Of a DNA stretch of 38,562 nt, positions 25,198 through 32,493 are shown piece by piece; the first letter of the stretch is position 1, and each line of letters begins with the position of its first letter. The notes under the pieces were generated by a model. It was not told the origin of the DNA and searched no databases. It saw only the letters and a list, made by a program, of their open reading frames with translations. The position numbers were made by a program, and so were the translations under genes. Origin of the DNA: AC-37 sp036382905 (GTDB lineage Bacteria > Actinomycetota > Thermoleophilia > Solirubrobacterales > Thermoleophilaceae). Location: the NCBI GenBank assembly GCA_036382905.1, contig DASVPL010000213.1, positions 1-38,562 on the forward strand. Direction: 5' to 3'.

Positions 25198-25270
25198 TGG
25201 AGCTAGCCGGACTCGAACCGGCGACCTCCTGGGTGCGATCCAGGCGCTCTTCCAGCTGAGCTATAGCCCC
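25198..25270 (-). tRNA. tRNA-Ala, anticodon CGC
   Basis: 73 nt on the minus strand fold into a full cloverleaf: acceptor GGGGCTA/TAGCTCC, D arm GCTC...GAGC, anticodon stem CCTGG/CCAGG with loop ATCGCAC (anticodon CGC), T arm GCCGG-TTCGAGT-CCGGC, discriminator A. The G3:U70 pair, the alanine identity element, is present. CCA is not encoded. It reads GCG codons, frequent in this genome. Confidence 0.95.
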
Positions 25271-25279
25271 GCGCCGGGG

Positions 25280-25285
25280 ATGGTA
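25280..25285 (-). promoter_or_regulatory. -10 box (TACCAT) of tRNA-Ala(CGC)
   Basis: TACCAT lies 9 nt upstream of the tRNA 5' end on the minus strand. The same hexamer serves as the -10 box of the toxin-antitoxin module at 31823. The interval 25286-25430 shows no further gene. Confidence 0.4.
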
Positions 25286-25430
25286 GCGGCGCGGAGGCCC
25301 CCCGGCGGGATGCCCCGCGCGCCGCGCCCGCGCCCCCCGCGCAGGCTCCGCGCGCCACTCGGCGAATAGACGAAGTTGGCCGAGTGGCGTAACGGGCACA
25401 CTTTGTCGTACCCCTACGGGTTCCACCTGC

Positions 25431-27383
25431 ATGAGCTTTCGTAGCCGCCTACTGCTGTTCTTCACGATCATCGTGGTCATCCCGATGGTCGCGGTGGCGC
25501 TGGTCCTGTTCAGCATCACCGAGGACAGCGAGACCGGGAAGGCCGACGCCGAGATCGCCCAGGGTCTGCGGGCGGCGTTCTTCCTCTACGACGACGCCCG
25601 GGACGACGCGCGCTCGCTGCTCGACGACGTGGCGCGCGACCCCGAGCTCGCGGGAGCGCTGTCGGAGCGCGACCAGAAGGCGATCGAGCGCCGGCTGGGG
25701 CAGCTGCGCGACAAGCACGCGAGCATCGTCGCGATCACGATTTACGACACGGCCCGGAAGCGGCTCGCGCGCGACGGCGCCGCCGACGCGGTGGCGTTCG
25801 CCGTCGCCAGCCCCTCGGTGCGCTCGGGCGAGCGGCTCGGCTTCGTCGGTGTCTCCGTCACGCGCGCGTCTGACTTCATGCAGCAGGTGCGGCGGATGAC
25901 CGCGCTCGAGGTGCGGGTGATCAGCCAGGGCCGCGTCCTCGCCTCCAGCCTGAATGAGCGCGGTCGCGCGGTCGTGGAGTCCGGCGACGTCGACGTGGCG
26001 GAGCGCAAGTACCGCGGCCGCTTCGCCGTGGCCCGGGACCCCGCCGGCCCGAACGTGCAGCTCGGCCTGTTCGTCGAGGGCGCGGAGCTCCGCGACGCGA
26101 TCGGCGACCAGCGCCTCCTGATCGGCGCGATCCTGGTCGCCTTCCTGCTGCTCGCGCTGTTCTCGTCGATCGTGGTCGTGCGCGCGCTCCAGACTCAGAT
26201 CGCGCAGTTCCTCGAGGCGGCGCGCCGGCTCGCCCGCGGCGACTTCAGCCGGCCCGTGCCGGTCGAGGGTGCCGACGAGTTCGCCGAGCTGGCCGGCGAG
26301 TTCAACGCCATGTCCGCGCAGCTCGCGGGCAAGATCGACGAGGTCGAGCGCAAGCGCTCGGAGCTCGAGGAGACGATCCGCCGCGTAGGCGACGCCTTCG
26401 CGACCGGCCTCGACCGCGAGGCGATCGTGAACCTGGTCGTGCGCACCGCCGTCGAGGCGTGCGAGGCCGAGATCGGCCGGGCGCTGCCGATCGACGCTCG
26501 TCGCATGCACCGCGCCGAGGTGGGCGAGCCGTCACCCGAGCTCGTGGCTGCGCTCGAGGCCGCCGAGCGCAGCGCGTTTGCCGTGGACGACGACCTCGGC
26601 TCGGACTGGCTCGCCTCGCTCGAGGGCAAGGAGGACATCCACCACCACCGCCCCGTGCGCGCGGAGGTCGGCGGCGTGCACTCGCTGGCCGCACAGCTCG
26701 TCGCGCGGCTGGGCCGCGGCGGCGCCCAGGAGCAGGTGGGTGTGGTCTCGATCGCGCGCCACGGCGGCGGCTTCGACGACACCGAGTACGAGCTCTTCTC
26801 CTACCTCACCGGCCAGGCCGCGGTCTCGATCGAGAACGTCGACCTCCACGAGATAGTCCAGCTCCAGGCACTGACGGACGAGCTGACCGGCCTCTTCAAC
26901 CTGCGCCACTTCCACGACACGCTCAGCGGCGAGATCGAGCGGAGCCGGCGCTTCGGTACCGATGTCGGCCTCGCGATGCTCGACATCGACGACTTCAAGA
27001 AGATCAACGACACCTTCGGCCACCCGCAGGGCGACCTGGTGCTGCTCGAGGTCGCGCGCGTGCTGCGCTCGCTCTCGCGCGACATCGACGAGCCGGCGCG
27101 CTACGGCGGGGAGGAGATGGCGGTGATCCTGCCCCAGACCGACCTGCACGGCGCCGAGCTGCTCGCCGAACGCATGCGCGCCGCGATCGAGGCGCTCGAG
27201 ATCAAGCGGCTCGACGGCAAGGGCACGCTGAAGGTCACCGCGAGCTTCGGCGTCGCGTCGCTGCCGGTGTGCGCCAGCGACAAGGAGAGCCTGATCGCCG
27301 AGGCCGACGCCGCGCTCTATCGCGCCAAGCGGGCGGGCAAGAACCGGACCGAGCGCGGCGAGCCGGTCACCGCTGAGGGCTAG
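25431..27383 (+). CDS. Membrane-bound diguanylate cyclase (sensor-HAMP-GAF-GGDEF)
   Basis: 650 aa. TM1 about 7-30, an extracellular Cache-like sensor (~30-225), TM2 about 228-250, HAMP (VVVRALQTQIAQFLEAARRL to EFNAMSAQLAG), a GAF-like domain (~310-475), and a C-terminal GGDEF domain (ALTDELTGLFNLRHFHDTL, LDIDDFKKINDTFGH). The active-site loop is G559-G-E-E-M563, active-type with Met for Phe. R550-D-I-D553 lies five residues before it, the RxxD inhibitory site for c-di-GMP feedback. It makes c-di-GMP from two GTP in response to an external signal. No EAL domain and no clear ribosome-binding site. Confidence 0.93.
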   Translation: MSFRSRLLLFFTIIVVIPMVAVALVLFSITEDSETGKADAEIAQGLRAAFFLYDDARDDARSLLDDVARDPELAGALSERDQKAIERRLGQLRDKHASIVAITIYDTARKRLARDGAADAVAFAVASPSVRSGERLGFVGVSVTRASDFMQQVRRMTALEVRVISQGRVLASSLNERGRAVVESGDVDVAERKYRGRFAVARDPAGPNVQLGLFVEGAELRDAIGDQRLLIGAILVAFLLLALFSSIVVVRALQTQIAQFLEAARRLARGDFSRPVPVEGADEFAELAGEFNAMSAQLAGKIDEVERKRSELEETIRRVGDAFATGLDREAIVNLVVRTAVEACEAEIGRALPIDARRMHRAEVGEPSPELVAALEAAERSAFAVDDDLGSDWLASLEGKEDIHHHRPVRAEVGGVHSLAAQLVARLGRGGAQEQVGVVSIARHGGGFDDTEYELFSYLTGQAAVSIENVDLHEIVQLQALTDELTGLFNLRHFHDTLSGEIERSRRFGTDVGLAMLDIDDFKKINDTFGHPQGDLVLLEVARVLRSLSRDIDEPARYGGEEMAVILPQTDLHGAELLAERMRAAIEALEIKRLDGKGTLKVTASFGVASLPVCASDKESLIAEADAALYRAKRAGKNRTERGEPVTAEG

Positions 27384-27399
27384 GCGCCGCCGGCTCCTT

Positions 27400-27405
27400 T
27401 AACCT
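27400..27405 (+). promoter_or_regulatory. -10 box (TAACCT) upstream of the acidic protein
   Basis: TAACCT ends 8 nt before ATG 27414, close to leaderless spacing, in the 30-nt gap after the diguanylate cyclase. Confidence 0.35.
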
Positions 27406-27413
27406 GCTGGCCG

Positions 27414-28070
27414 ATGGGAGCGCTCGACGACGCGATCCGCGAGCACCTGGAGCTCAAGCGGCGTCACGGTGCGACGGAGGAGGAGATCGCGCGCAAGGAG
27501 GCCGAGGCGCTCGGCCCGGCGCGCCGCGGGCCCGCGGCCGAGCCCGCCATGGAGCCCGCGCCGGGATCTCCGGAGGATCTGCCGCCCGAGGCGGTGGATC
27601 CGGACGGGCTCGTCGAGCCCGAGGCGGTGGAGCTCGCCGAGCCCGACGCCGCCGAGCCGGAGCCGGTCGAGCCGCAGGAGCCGGTAGCCCCGCTCGCCGA
27701 AACCGAGCCCGTAGGCGCCGACGAGGAGCCGCTGGCCACGCCGGTCGAGCCGACCATCGACGTGCCGTCCGAGCCCGAGCCGCCGGCGGCCCTCGACCCA
27801 GCCCCGGCGGACCCGATCGAGGCCGACCTCCCGCCCGTCCACGACGTGGACCGCGACCCGCTGGAGCCTCCGCCGCCGGTCACGAAGGCCGCCCCCGGCG
27901 CCACCGTCGAGTTCGACACGCTCTCCGCGCGCCGCGACGACGACGATCTCGCCGACCCCACCGACGAGGACGTCCTCGAGGAGACTCCGGAGTTCCTGCG
28001 CGAGACCCCCGAGCACGACCGGCTCTGGTTCGAGCAGAAGCCGCCGCGCGACTTCGACCTCGATAACTGA
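27414..28070 (+). CDS. Acidic Pro/Glu-rich low-complexity protein
   Basis: 218 aa. Three parts: an N-terminal helix (ALDDAIREHLELKRRHGATE, then EEIARKEAEALGP); a long disordered middle of Glu-Pro/Ala-Glu-Pro repeats (about 38-165); and a distinct C-terminal segment (DVLEETPEFLRETPEHDRLW, then FEQKPPRDFDLDN). I recall proteins with the same two ends in related genomes, suggesting the ends bind partners and the middle is a spacer. No enzyme motif. The codon pattern is coding, and the opposite-strand frames are shadows of the repeats. Confidence 0.75.
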   Translation: MGALDDAIREHLELKRRHGATEEEIARKEAEALGPARRGPAAEPAMEPAPGSPEDLPPEAVDPDGLVEPEAVELAEPDAAEPEPVEPQEPVAPLAETEPVGADEEPLATPVEPTIDVPSEPEPPAALDPAPADPIEADLPPVHDVDRDPLEPPPPVTKAAPGATVEFDTLSARRDDDDLADPTDEDVLEETPEFLRETPEHDRLWFEQKPPRDFDLDN

Positions 28071-28144
28071 CGCCCGCCTGGACAGGTGTCCGAGCCTGAG
28101 GCCCACCGGCTCGCGTTGAGCCGCGCCGCGACGATGAAGTGAGC

Positions 28145-28227
28145 ACGACGGCATGGAGGGTTCCGTCGTTCGGTGCGGCGTATCAAGCCGCTTGGTCAGG
28201 GGGTCGGCACGGCAGCCGGCCCCCTTT
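28145..28227 (+). ncRNA. Candidate structured RNA: three successive stem-loops ending in a terminator
   Basis: Between the acidic protein and gdh there is no convincing gene but a run of perfect hairpins: ACGACGG/CCGTCGT (28145-28169, 11-nt loop), GCGGC/GCCGC (28175-28191, loop GTATCAA) and the strong terminator stem below. A further stem, CGAGCC/GGCTCG (28091-28113), precedes them, as does GGACA-GG-TGTCC (28080-28091). It may be a small RNA or an elaborate 3' UTR of the upstream gene. I do not recognise a known RNA family. Confidence 0.35.
28199..28227 (+). terminator. Strong intrinsic terminator
   Basis: GGGGGTCGGC-ACGGCA-GCCGGCCCCC (28199-28224) forms a 10-bp stem with one G-U pair and a 6-nt loop, followed by TTTCCGCCTTT. 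The T residues follow on the plus strand, so it ends plus-strand transcription; minus-strand gdh gets no T-tract. Confidence 0.75.
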
Positions 28228-28241
28228 CCGCCTTTCTGGGG

Positions 28242-29639
28242 TCAGTCGGCGTGCACGTACCCGCGCGTGGTGGCGGCCTCGAACACGCGCTCGATGCCCA
28301 GCTCGTAGGCGGCCGGACGCAGCGCCAGGTCCTTCTCCTTGGCGCGCTCGGACACCTCTCCGTAGGCGCGGCGCATGATCTTCGCCAGCCGTTCGTTGAC
28401 CTCGTCCTCCTCCCAGCGGAAGTGCTGGAGGTTCTGCACCCACTCGAAGTAGGAGACGATCACGCCGCCCGCGTTCGCCATCAGATCCGGCACGACCATC
28501 ACGCCCTTGTCGGCGAGCATGTCGTCAGCGGTCGGCGTGGTCGGGCTGTTCGCCCCCTCGACGATCAGCTTGCAGTTGAGCTTGTCGGCGTTGTGCTTGT
28601 GGATCATCCCGCCGAGCGCGGCCGGGATGAAGACCTCGCACTCGGTCTCGATGAGCTCCTCCGCCGAGATGGCCTCCCCGCCGTCGAACTCGCAGACCTT
28701 GCCCCCCTCCTTCACGTGCTCGGCGAGGGCGTGGGCGTCGAGGCCCTCGTCGGAGCGGATCGCGCCCTCGACGTCCGAGGCCGCGACGAGCTTCGCGCCC
28801 AGGTCCTGGAGGATCCGCGCCGCCCACGAGCCGACGTTGCCGTAGCCCTGCACGACGAAGCGCGTGTCCTCCGGCTTCAGGTCGAGCTCCTTGGCCGCCT
28901 CCTCGTACATGTGGACCACGCCGCGGCCGGTGGCGGCCTCGCGGCCGTAGGAGCCCTCGAGGGCGATCGGCTTGCCGGTGACGCAGGCGGGCGTGTGCCC
29001 GTAGATCTTCCCGTACTCGTCCATCATCCAGGCCATCGCCTGCGCGTCGGTGCCGACGTCCGGCGCCGGAATGTCGCGCTGCGGGCCGAGCAGCTTGCCG
29101 ATCTTGCTGATGAACGACCGCGCGACCTTCTCGAGCTCGTCCTGCTCGAGCTCGCGCGCCGGGCAGTTCACGCCGCCCTTGGCGCCGCCGTACGGGATGC
29201 CCGCGATAGCGGTCTTCCAGGTCATGAGCGAGGCGAGCGCGCGCACCTCGTCGAGGTCCACCTCGGGGTGGAAGCGCACGCCGCCCTTGTACGGGCCGCG
29301 CGCGCCGTTGTGCTGCACGCGAAAGCCCGAGTAGACGTGGACCTTTCCGTCGGCGCGCCGGATCGGGATCTGGACCTGCACCTCGCGGTAGGAGGTCTTG
29401 AGGACGGTCGCGATGTCGTCGCCGATGCCGAGCCGCTCGGCGGCGTCGTCGAAGTAGTGGCTGACGATCTCGTAGTTCGAGATCTCGGCGCGCGTGGTCG
29501 TCTCGGCCTCGTTGGCGGCACGCGGCGACTTGTCGCTGCCGTCGCCGTCAGAGCTCTCGTGGAGCTGCTCCTTGGTCTCGGGGGCGTCGTCGGACTCGCG
29601 CGCCTCCTGCTCGGTGCTGGTGGTGGTCTCCTCGCTCAT
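28242..29639 (-). CDS. gdhA: Glutamate dehydrogenase (Glu/Leu/Phe/Val family)
   Basis: 465 aa. It interconverts glutamate with 2-oxoglutarate and ammonia, linking carbon and nitrogen metabolism. Visible: substrate-site KGGVRFHP and the PYGGAKGGVNCPA loop with the catalytic Lys, PAPDVGTDAQAMAWMMDEY, the Rossmann motif VVQGYGNVGSWAA, VEGANSPTTPTAD, and NAGGVIVSYFEWVQN. The family is normally ~410-420 aa; the extra ~50 residues are an acidic, Ser/Thr/Glu-rich N-terminal tail (residues 1-50). AGGAGAA about 6 nt before ATG 29639 supports the long start. Cofactor preference cannot be read safely. Confidence 0.95.
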   Translation of the reverse strand: MSEETTTSTEQEARESDDAPETKEQLHESSDGDGSDKSPRAANEAETTTRAEISNYEIVSHYFDDAAERLGIGDDIATVLKTSYREVQVQIPIRRADGKVHVYSGFRVQHNGARGPYKGGVRFHPEVDLDEVRALASLMTWKTAIAGIPYGGAKGGVNCPARELEQDELEKVARSFISKIGKLLGPQRDIPAPDVGTDAQAMAWMMDEYGKIYGHTPACVTGKPIALEGSYGREAATGRGVVHMYEEAAKELDLKPEDTRFVVQGYGNVGSWAARILQDLGAKLVAASDVEGAIRSDEGLDAHALAEHVKEGGKVCEFDGGEAISAEELIETECEVFIPAALGGMIHKHNADKLNCKLIVEGANSPTTPTADDMLADKGVMVVPDLMANAGGVIVSYFEWVQNLQHFRWEEDEVNERLAKIMRRAYGEVSERAKEKDLALRPAAYELGIERVFEAATTRGYVHAD

Positions 29640-29715
29640 TCCGTTCTCCTGCCCGGGGCGGCGGATGTTCTCACCCCCGGGCGTCGGGGTGACTCACCAA
29701 TGCCATTGCGCCAGA

Positions 29716-29721
29716 TATCCT
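29716..29721 (+). promoter_or_regulatory. -10 box (TATCCT) of a leaderless transcript
   Basis: TATCCT ends 7 nt before GTG 29729, which lacks a ribosome-binding site. A TTGCGC lies just 4 nt upstream, too close for a -35. Confidence 0.5.
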
Positions 29722-29728
29722 GAGCGGC

Positions 29729-31576
29729 GTGAGAGGGGGGCAACGGGGGGTCATCGCGGCGCTGGCCGCAGCCGCGCTCGTGCCTGCGGTCGTGGCCGCT
29801 CCGGCGCACGGCGCCGCGATCGCCTACCAGGCGGATGCCGCGCACTCGGGCTTCGTGCCGGACGGTCCCAACCCGCCGCTGGGGCGCAAGTGGGTGAGGC
29901 GCGACCTGGGCGTGCAGGTCTCCTACCCGGTGATCGCCGAGGGCAAGGTCTTCGTGACCGCGTACGCCGCCGACGCGAGCAACTCGAGCTACGGGAGCTC
30001 GAGCCCCACCGGACCGACGTTCCTGCACGCGCTCGACCGCGGCACCGGCGCGACCGTGTGGGTGCGCCAGGTCGCCACCGGCGGGCTGCCGGCCTACGGG
30101 GACGGGCGGGTCTACGTCCTTGGACGCGAGGCGCTCGACGCGGTCTCGGCCTCGAACGGCGAGCGCCTCTGGCGTGCGGAGATGCGCGACACCGGGGGCG
30201 CGGCGCCGGTCGCCGACGGCCCGTTCGTCTACGCGTCGGATGCGCGCGGGGCGCACGCGGTCTCCTCGGACACCGGCCTGACGGTGCAGAGCGAGTCGCT
30301 GCCCAACAGCGGCTTCACCGTGGTCGGCGACCGGGTGTACGTGACGCAGTCGGGCTGCAAGACGATCGCGCTCTACTCGCGCGGGCTCGCGCAGCAGGTG
30401 TGGTCGCGCGCGGGTCCGTGCTCGTCGTCGGCGCCGGTGCCGGCGGCGTACCACACGCTGAACACGACGCCGCCGAACGAGCGGCTGTGGGCGCGCGACT
30501 CGAACGGTCAGACCGGCCTCGTGGTCGACGCGCTCACGAGCCTAGGCACCGAGCAGTTCAACTCCGAGGGCGCCCTCGCGCTCGCCGGCGAGCTCGCGTT
30601 CCTGCGCAACCCGGCTGGGATCCAGGCGCGCAATCAGGCGAGCGGCGTGATCGCGTGGACGGCGTCGCCCGCCACGCAGCTGCGTGGCTCGGCGCTGGCG
30701 GTGCGCGACGCGGTCTGGACCACCACCGGGAGTGGCGAGCTGGTGGCGCTGCGTCGCAGCGACGGCGGGGAGCTGTTCCGCACCGTCTTGCTGGCGCACC
30801 AGCTGACGACGTCGGACCACGACTCCAGTGCGTCGCCGCCTCACTCCGGCATGGCGGCGGATGCGAACGGCCTGGTCGTGCCGTACGTGAACCGGCTGGT
30901 GGCGCTCGGCCCCGGATCGGATACCCCGGGCATCGACGAGCTCGACAAGATCCCGGCAGGCCAGACGCAGCTGAGCGCGGCCATGAAGCCGCGCGAGCTC
31001 GAGTTCGGGGCGAAGGTGAAGGTGACCGGGCAGCTGAAGAGCTCCGACTCGCAGGCGCAACCGCACCAGCTCGAACTCCAGGCCGACGCGTATCCCTACG
31101 ACGGCGTGTGGCAGGCGGTCGACAGCGCGGCGACGCAGCCGACCTATGACTACTCGCTCGACCACCGGCCCGACCGCAACACGCGCTACCGCGTGGTGGA
31201 CATCTCCACGTCGCCCGCCGTGGTGTCGAAGACCTTCCAGGCGTGGGTGTACCCGAAGCTGCGGTGGCGCTTCGGCCGCAGCCGGGTGGGGGCGGTGCGG
31301 ATAGCCGCGACGATCGCCGCGCCCGATCACCTCGCGCTGAACGGGAAGCCGCTGTACATCTACCGCGGGCGTACGCGGCGGGGCACGTACACCCGGATCG
31401 GCTCACTCAAGATCAAGCGGCGGAAGCCGACGAGCTACAGCGCGGTCGGCACCCGCCGGGTGCCGAGCCACCGCCCCCGCACCGACTACTTCTTCGTCTG
31501 CTTCCGGATCCCGGACACCAACGTGCTGACCCGGGCGAAGGGCCGCCCAGATCAGTGCGGGCGCAGGCGCTTGTAG
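29729..31576 (+). CDS. Secreted PQQ-like beta-propeller protein
   Basis: 615 aa from GTG 29729. Signal peptide ends near PAHGAA. Residues ~60-400 carry propeller repeats of the PQQ/outer-membrane type: FLHALDRGTGATVWVRQV, ALDAVSASNGERLWRAEM, GIQARNQASGVIAWTAS, ELVALRRSDGGELFRTVL. The tail (~420-615) contains two beta-sandwich-like regions, the last Arg/Tyr-rich (YRGRTRRGTYTRIGSLKIKR) with a late Cys pair, resembling the envelope modules of other secreted proteins in the window. Likely extracellular scaffold or binding protein; no quinoprotein catalytic residues are evident. Confidence 0.82.
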   Translation: MRGGQRGVIAALAAAALVPAVVAAPAHGAAIAYQADAAHSGFVPDGPNPPLGRKWVRRDLGVQVSYPVIAEGKVFVTAYAADASNSSYGSSSPTGPTFLHALDRGTGATVWVRQVATGGLPAYGDGRVYVLGREALDAVSASNGERLWRAEMRDTGGAAPVADGPFVYASDARGAHAVSSDTGLTVQSESLPNSGFTVVGDRVYVTQSGCKTIALYSRGLAQQVWSRAGPCSSSAPVPAAYHTLNTTPPNERLWARDSNGQTGLVVDALTSLGTEQFNSEGALALAGELAFLRNPAGIQARNQASGVIAWTASPATQLRGSALAVRDAVWTTTGSGELVALRRSDGGELFRTVLLAHQLTTSDHDSSASPPHSGMAADANGLVVPYVNRLVALGPGSDTPGIDELDKIPAGQTQLSAAMKPRELEFGAKVKVTGQLKSSDSQAQPHQLELQADAYPYDGVWQAVDSAATQPTYDYSLDHRPDRNTRYRVVDISTSPAVVSKTFQAWVYPKLRWRFGRSRVGAVRIAATIAAPDHLALNGKPLYIYRGRTRRGTYTRIGSLKIKRRKPTSYSAVGTRRVPSHRPRTDYFFVCFRIPDTNVLTRAKGRPDQCGRRRL

Positions 31577-31590
31577 GGCCGCGCTCCGGC

Positions 31591-31596
31591 TACGCT
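31591..31596 (+). promoter_or_regulatory. -10 box (TACGCT) of tRNA-Ala(UGC)
   Basis: TACGCT ends 10 nt upstream of the tRNA 5' end, in the short gap after the propeller gene. No good -35. Confidence 0.4.
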
Positions 31597-31606
31597 CAGT
31601 CCGCCC

Positions 31607-31678
31607 GGGGGCGTGGTGCTAACGGGAACACGGGGCCTTTGCAAGGCTCAGTTGGGGGTTCGATTCCCCCCGCCTCCA
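31607..31678 (+). tRNA. tRNA-Ala, anticodon UGC
   Basis: 72 nt: acceptor GGGGGCG/CGCCTCC with G3:U70 (alanine identity), D arm GTGC...ACAC (one C-A mismatch), anticodon stem GGGCC/GGCTC with loop TTTGCAA (anticodon TGC), T arm GGGGG-TTCGATT-CCCCC, discriminator A. No encoded CCA. Accessory genes follow immediately downstream. Confidence 0.92.
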
Positions 31679-31682
31679 TTGC
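31673..31682 (+). repeat. Candidate att core at the tRNA-Ala 3' end (copy 1)
   Basis: CCTCCATTGC, comprising the last acceptor-stem bases, discriminator and four flanking bases, is repeated exactly at 32453-32462. The upstream GTTCGA of the T loop is also repeated at a similar offset. Interval 31683-31821 has no gene. Confidence 0.4.
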
Positions 31683-31821
31683 CTGGCTTACTTCGGTGCT
31701 TGCCGACGGGCTTCTCGCGGATCCGCCTTTGATCCAGACCGGCCTGCGGTGCGTTGTCGGCCCCCGCTTCTGCGGCTGCACGGCGCGGGCTGGCCGGGGT
31801 ACGGCGCTGAATCCCGTCGCG

Positions 31822-31836
31822 ATACCATTCTGGTAT
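31822..31836 (+). promoter_or_regulatory. Operator/-10 overlap at the toxin-antitoxin start
   Basis: ATACCA-TTC-TGGTAT is a perfect 6-3-6 inverted repeat covering both the -10 box TACCAT (31823-31828) and the first two bases of the antitoxin ATG (31835). The -10 ends 6 nt before the start codon, so the transcript should be leaderless. A ribbon-helix-helix antitoxin binding here would block RNA polymerase directly. Confidence 0.6.
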
Positions 31837-32068
31837 GAGCAACAGGCAGATCGCGGTTCGCCTCCCGGACGAGGTGGTGAAGTTCGTCGATGCGATCGTG
31901 AGCAGTGGTCGCGAGCGGAGCAGGGCGGCTGTTGTCACCCGGGCGTTGCAGAGAGAACGGCGGAGGGTGATGGCTGAACGCGATGCCGCGATCTTGTCGG
32001 GGGGCGAGCCCGATCCGGAGTTGATCGCCCTCGCCGAGCACATCGCGCGCCTGGATCGCGACCTCTAG
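31835..32068 (+). CDS. mazE: Ribbon-helix-helix antitoxin (MazE-like)
   Basis: 77 aa. The N-terminal RHH is clear: strand RQIAVRLPDEVVKFVDAIV followed by a Ser/Arg-rich turn and AAVVTRALQRERRR. The acidic C-terminal half (~50-77) would wrap the toxin. The start is ATG 31835. Its TAG overlaps the GTG of the toxin gene by one base, giving the usual coupled order antitoxin-toxin. Probably autoregulated through the palindrome over its own start codon. Confidence 0.85.
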   Translation: MSNRQIAVRLPDEVVKFVDAIVSSGRERSRAAVVTRALQRERRRVMAERDAAILSGGEPDPELIALAEHIARLDRDL

Positions 32069-32367
32069 TGCGGCCGATCCACGTCGCTCACTTGGACAAG
32101 GTCCGCCCGGTACTCGTGCTCACCCGTGAGGTCGTGCGCCCACACATGAATACGGTGACGGTTGCTCCCATCACGACCACCATTCGCGGCCTCTCGACCG
32201 AAGTCGAGGTCGGTCCCGCCAACGGCCTCGAGCACCGCTCCGTCGTGGCCTGCGATCACGTGACCACGATCCCGAACGCTGCGCTTTCGTCGCAGATCGG
32301 AGTCTTGCTCGATGGCCAGGAGCAGGCTCTCTCCGACGCGATTCGCACCGCCCTCGATCTCGACTGA
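32068..32367 (+). CDS. mazF: MazF/PemK-family toxin (mRNA endoribonuclease)
   Basis: 99 aa from GTG 32068. The SH3-barrel core is recognisable: KVRPVLVLTREVVRPHMNTV, VAPITTTIRGLSTEVEVG, SVVACDHVTTIP. The conserved RP(V/A)LV and PIT(T/S) segments and the basic residue in TTIRG are those of MazF toxins that cleave single-stranded mRNA. Length is slightly short but normal. It pairs with the RHH antitoxin; the module sits beside tRNA-Ala in visibly less GC-rich DNA. Confidence 0.85.
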   Translation: MRPIHVAHLDKVRPVLVLTREVVRPHMNTVTVAPITTTIRGLSTEVEVGPANGLEHRSVVACDHVTTIPNAALSSQIGVLLDGQEQALSDAIRTALDLD

Positions 32368-32452
32368 GCATCGACGATCGGTCCTTAGCGGCTTGCGTCG
32401 TGCGAGAGCACGCGAATCGCGGAGGAACTTGGAGTTCGAAAGCATCCCGCGA

Positions 32453-32462
32453 CCTCCATTGC
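32453..32462 (+). repeat. Degenerate copy of the tRNA-Ala 3' end (copy 2)
   Basis: Exact CCTCCATTGC repeat of 31673-31682. Nineteen bases upstream, GTTCGA (32434-32439) matches the T loop, and TCCC before the repeat recalls the T-stem 3' strand. The two copies bracket the mazEF pair. Interval 32368-32493 has no supported gene. Confidence 0.4.
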
Positions 32463-32493
32463 TCGGGAGATTTCGCTCAGGCCGTGCGCGCGG

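Noticed and set aside
28080..28113. Possible tRNA-Ser/Leu fragment (GGTGTCCGAGCC resembles a D arm)
   Set aside because: No anticodon arm, T arm or matching acceptor follows; the resemblance is limited to about 12 nt.
31596..31781. Minus-strand peptide frame crossing tRNA-Ala(UGC)
   Set aside because: Antisense translation of a tRNA, a common false gene call.
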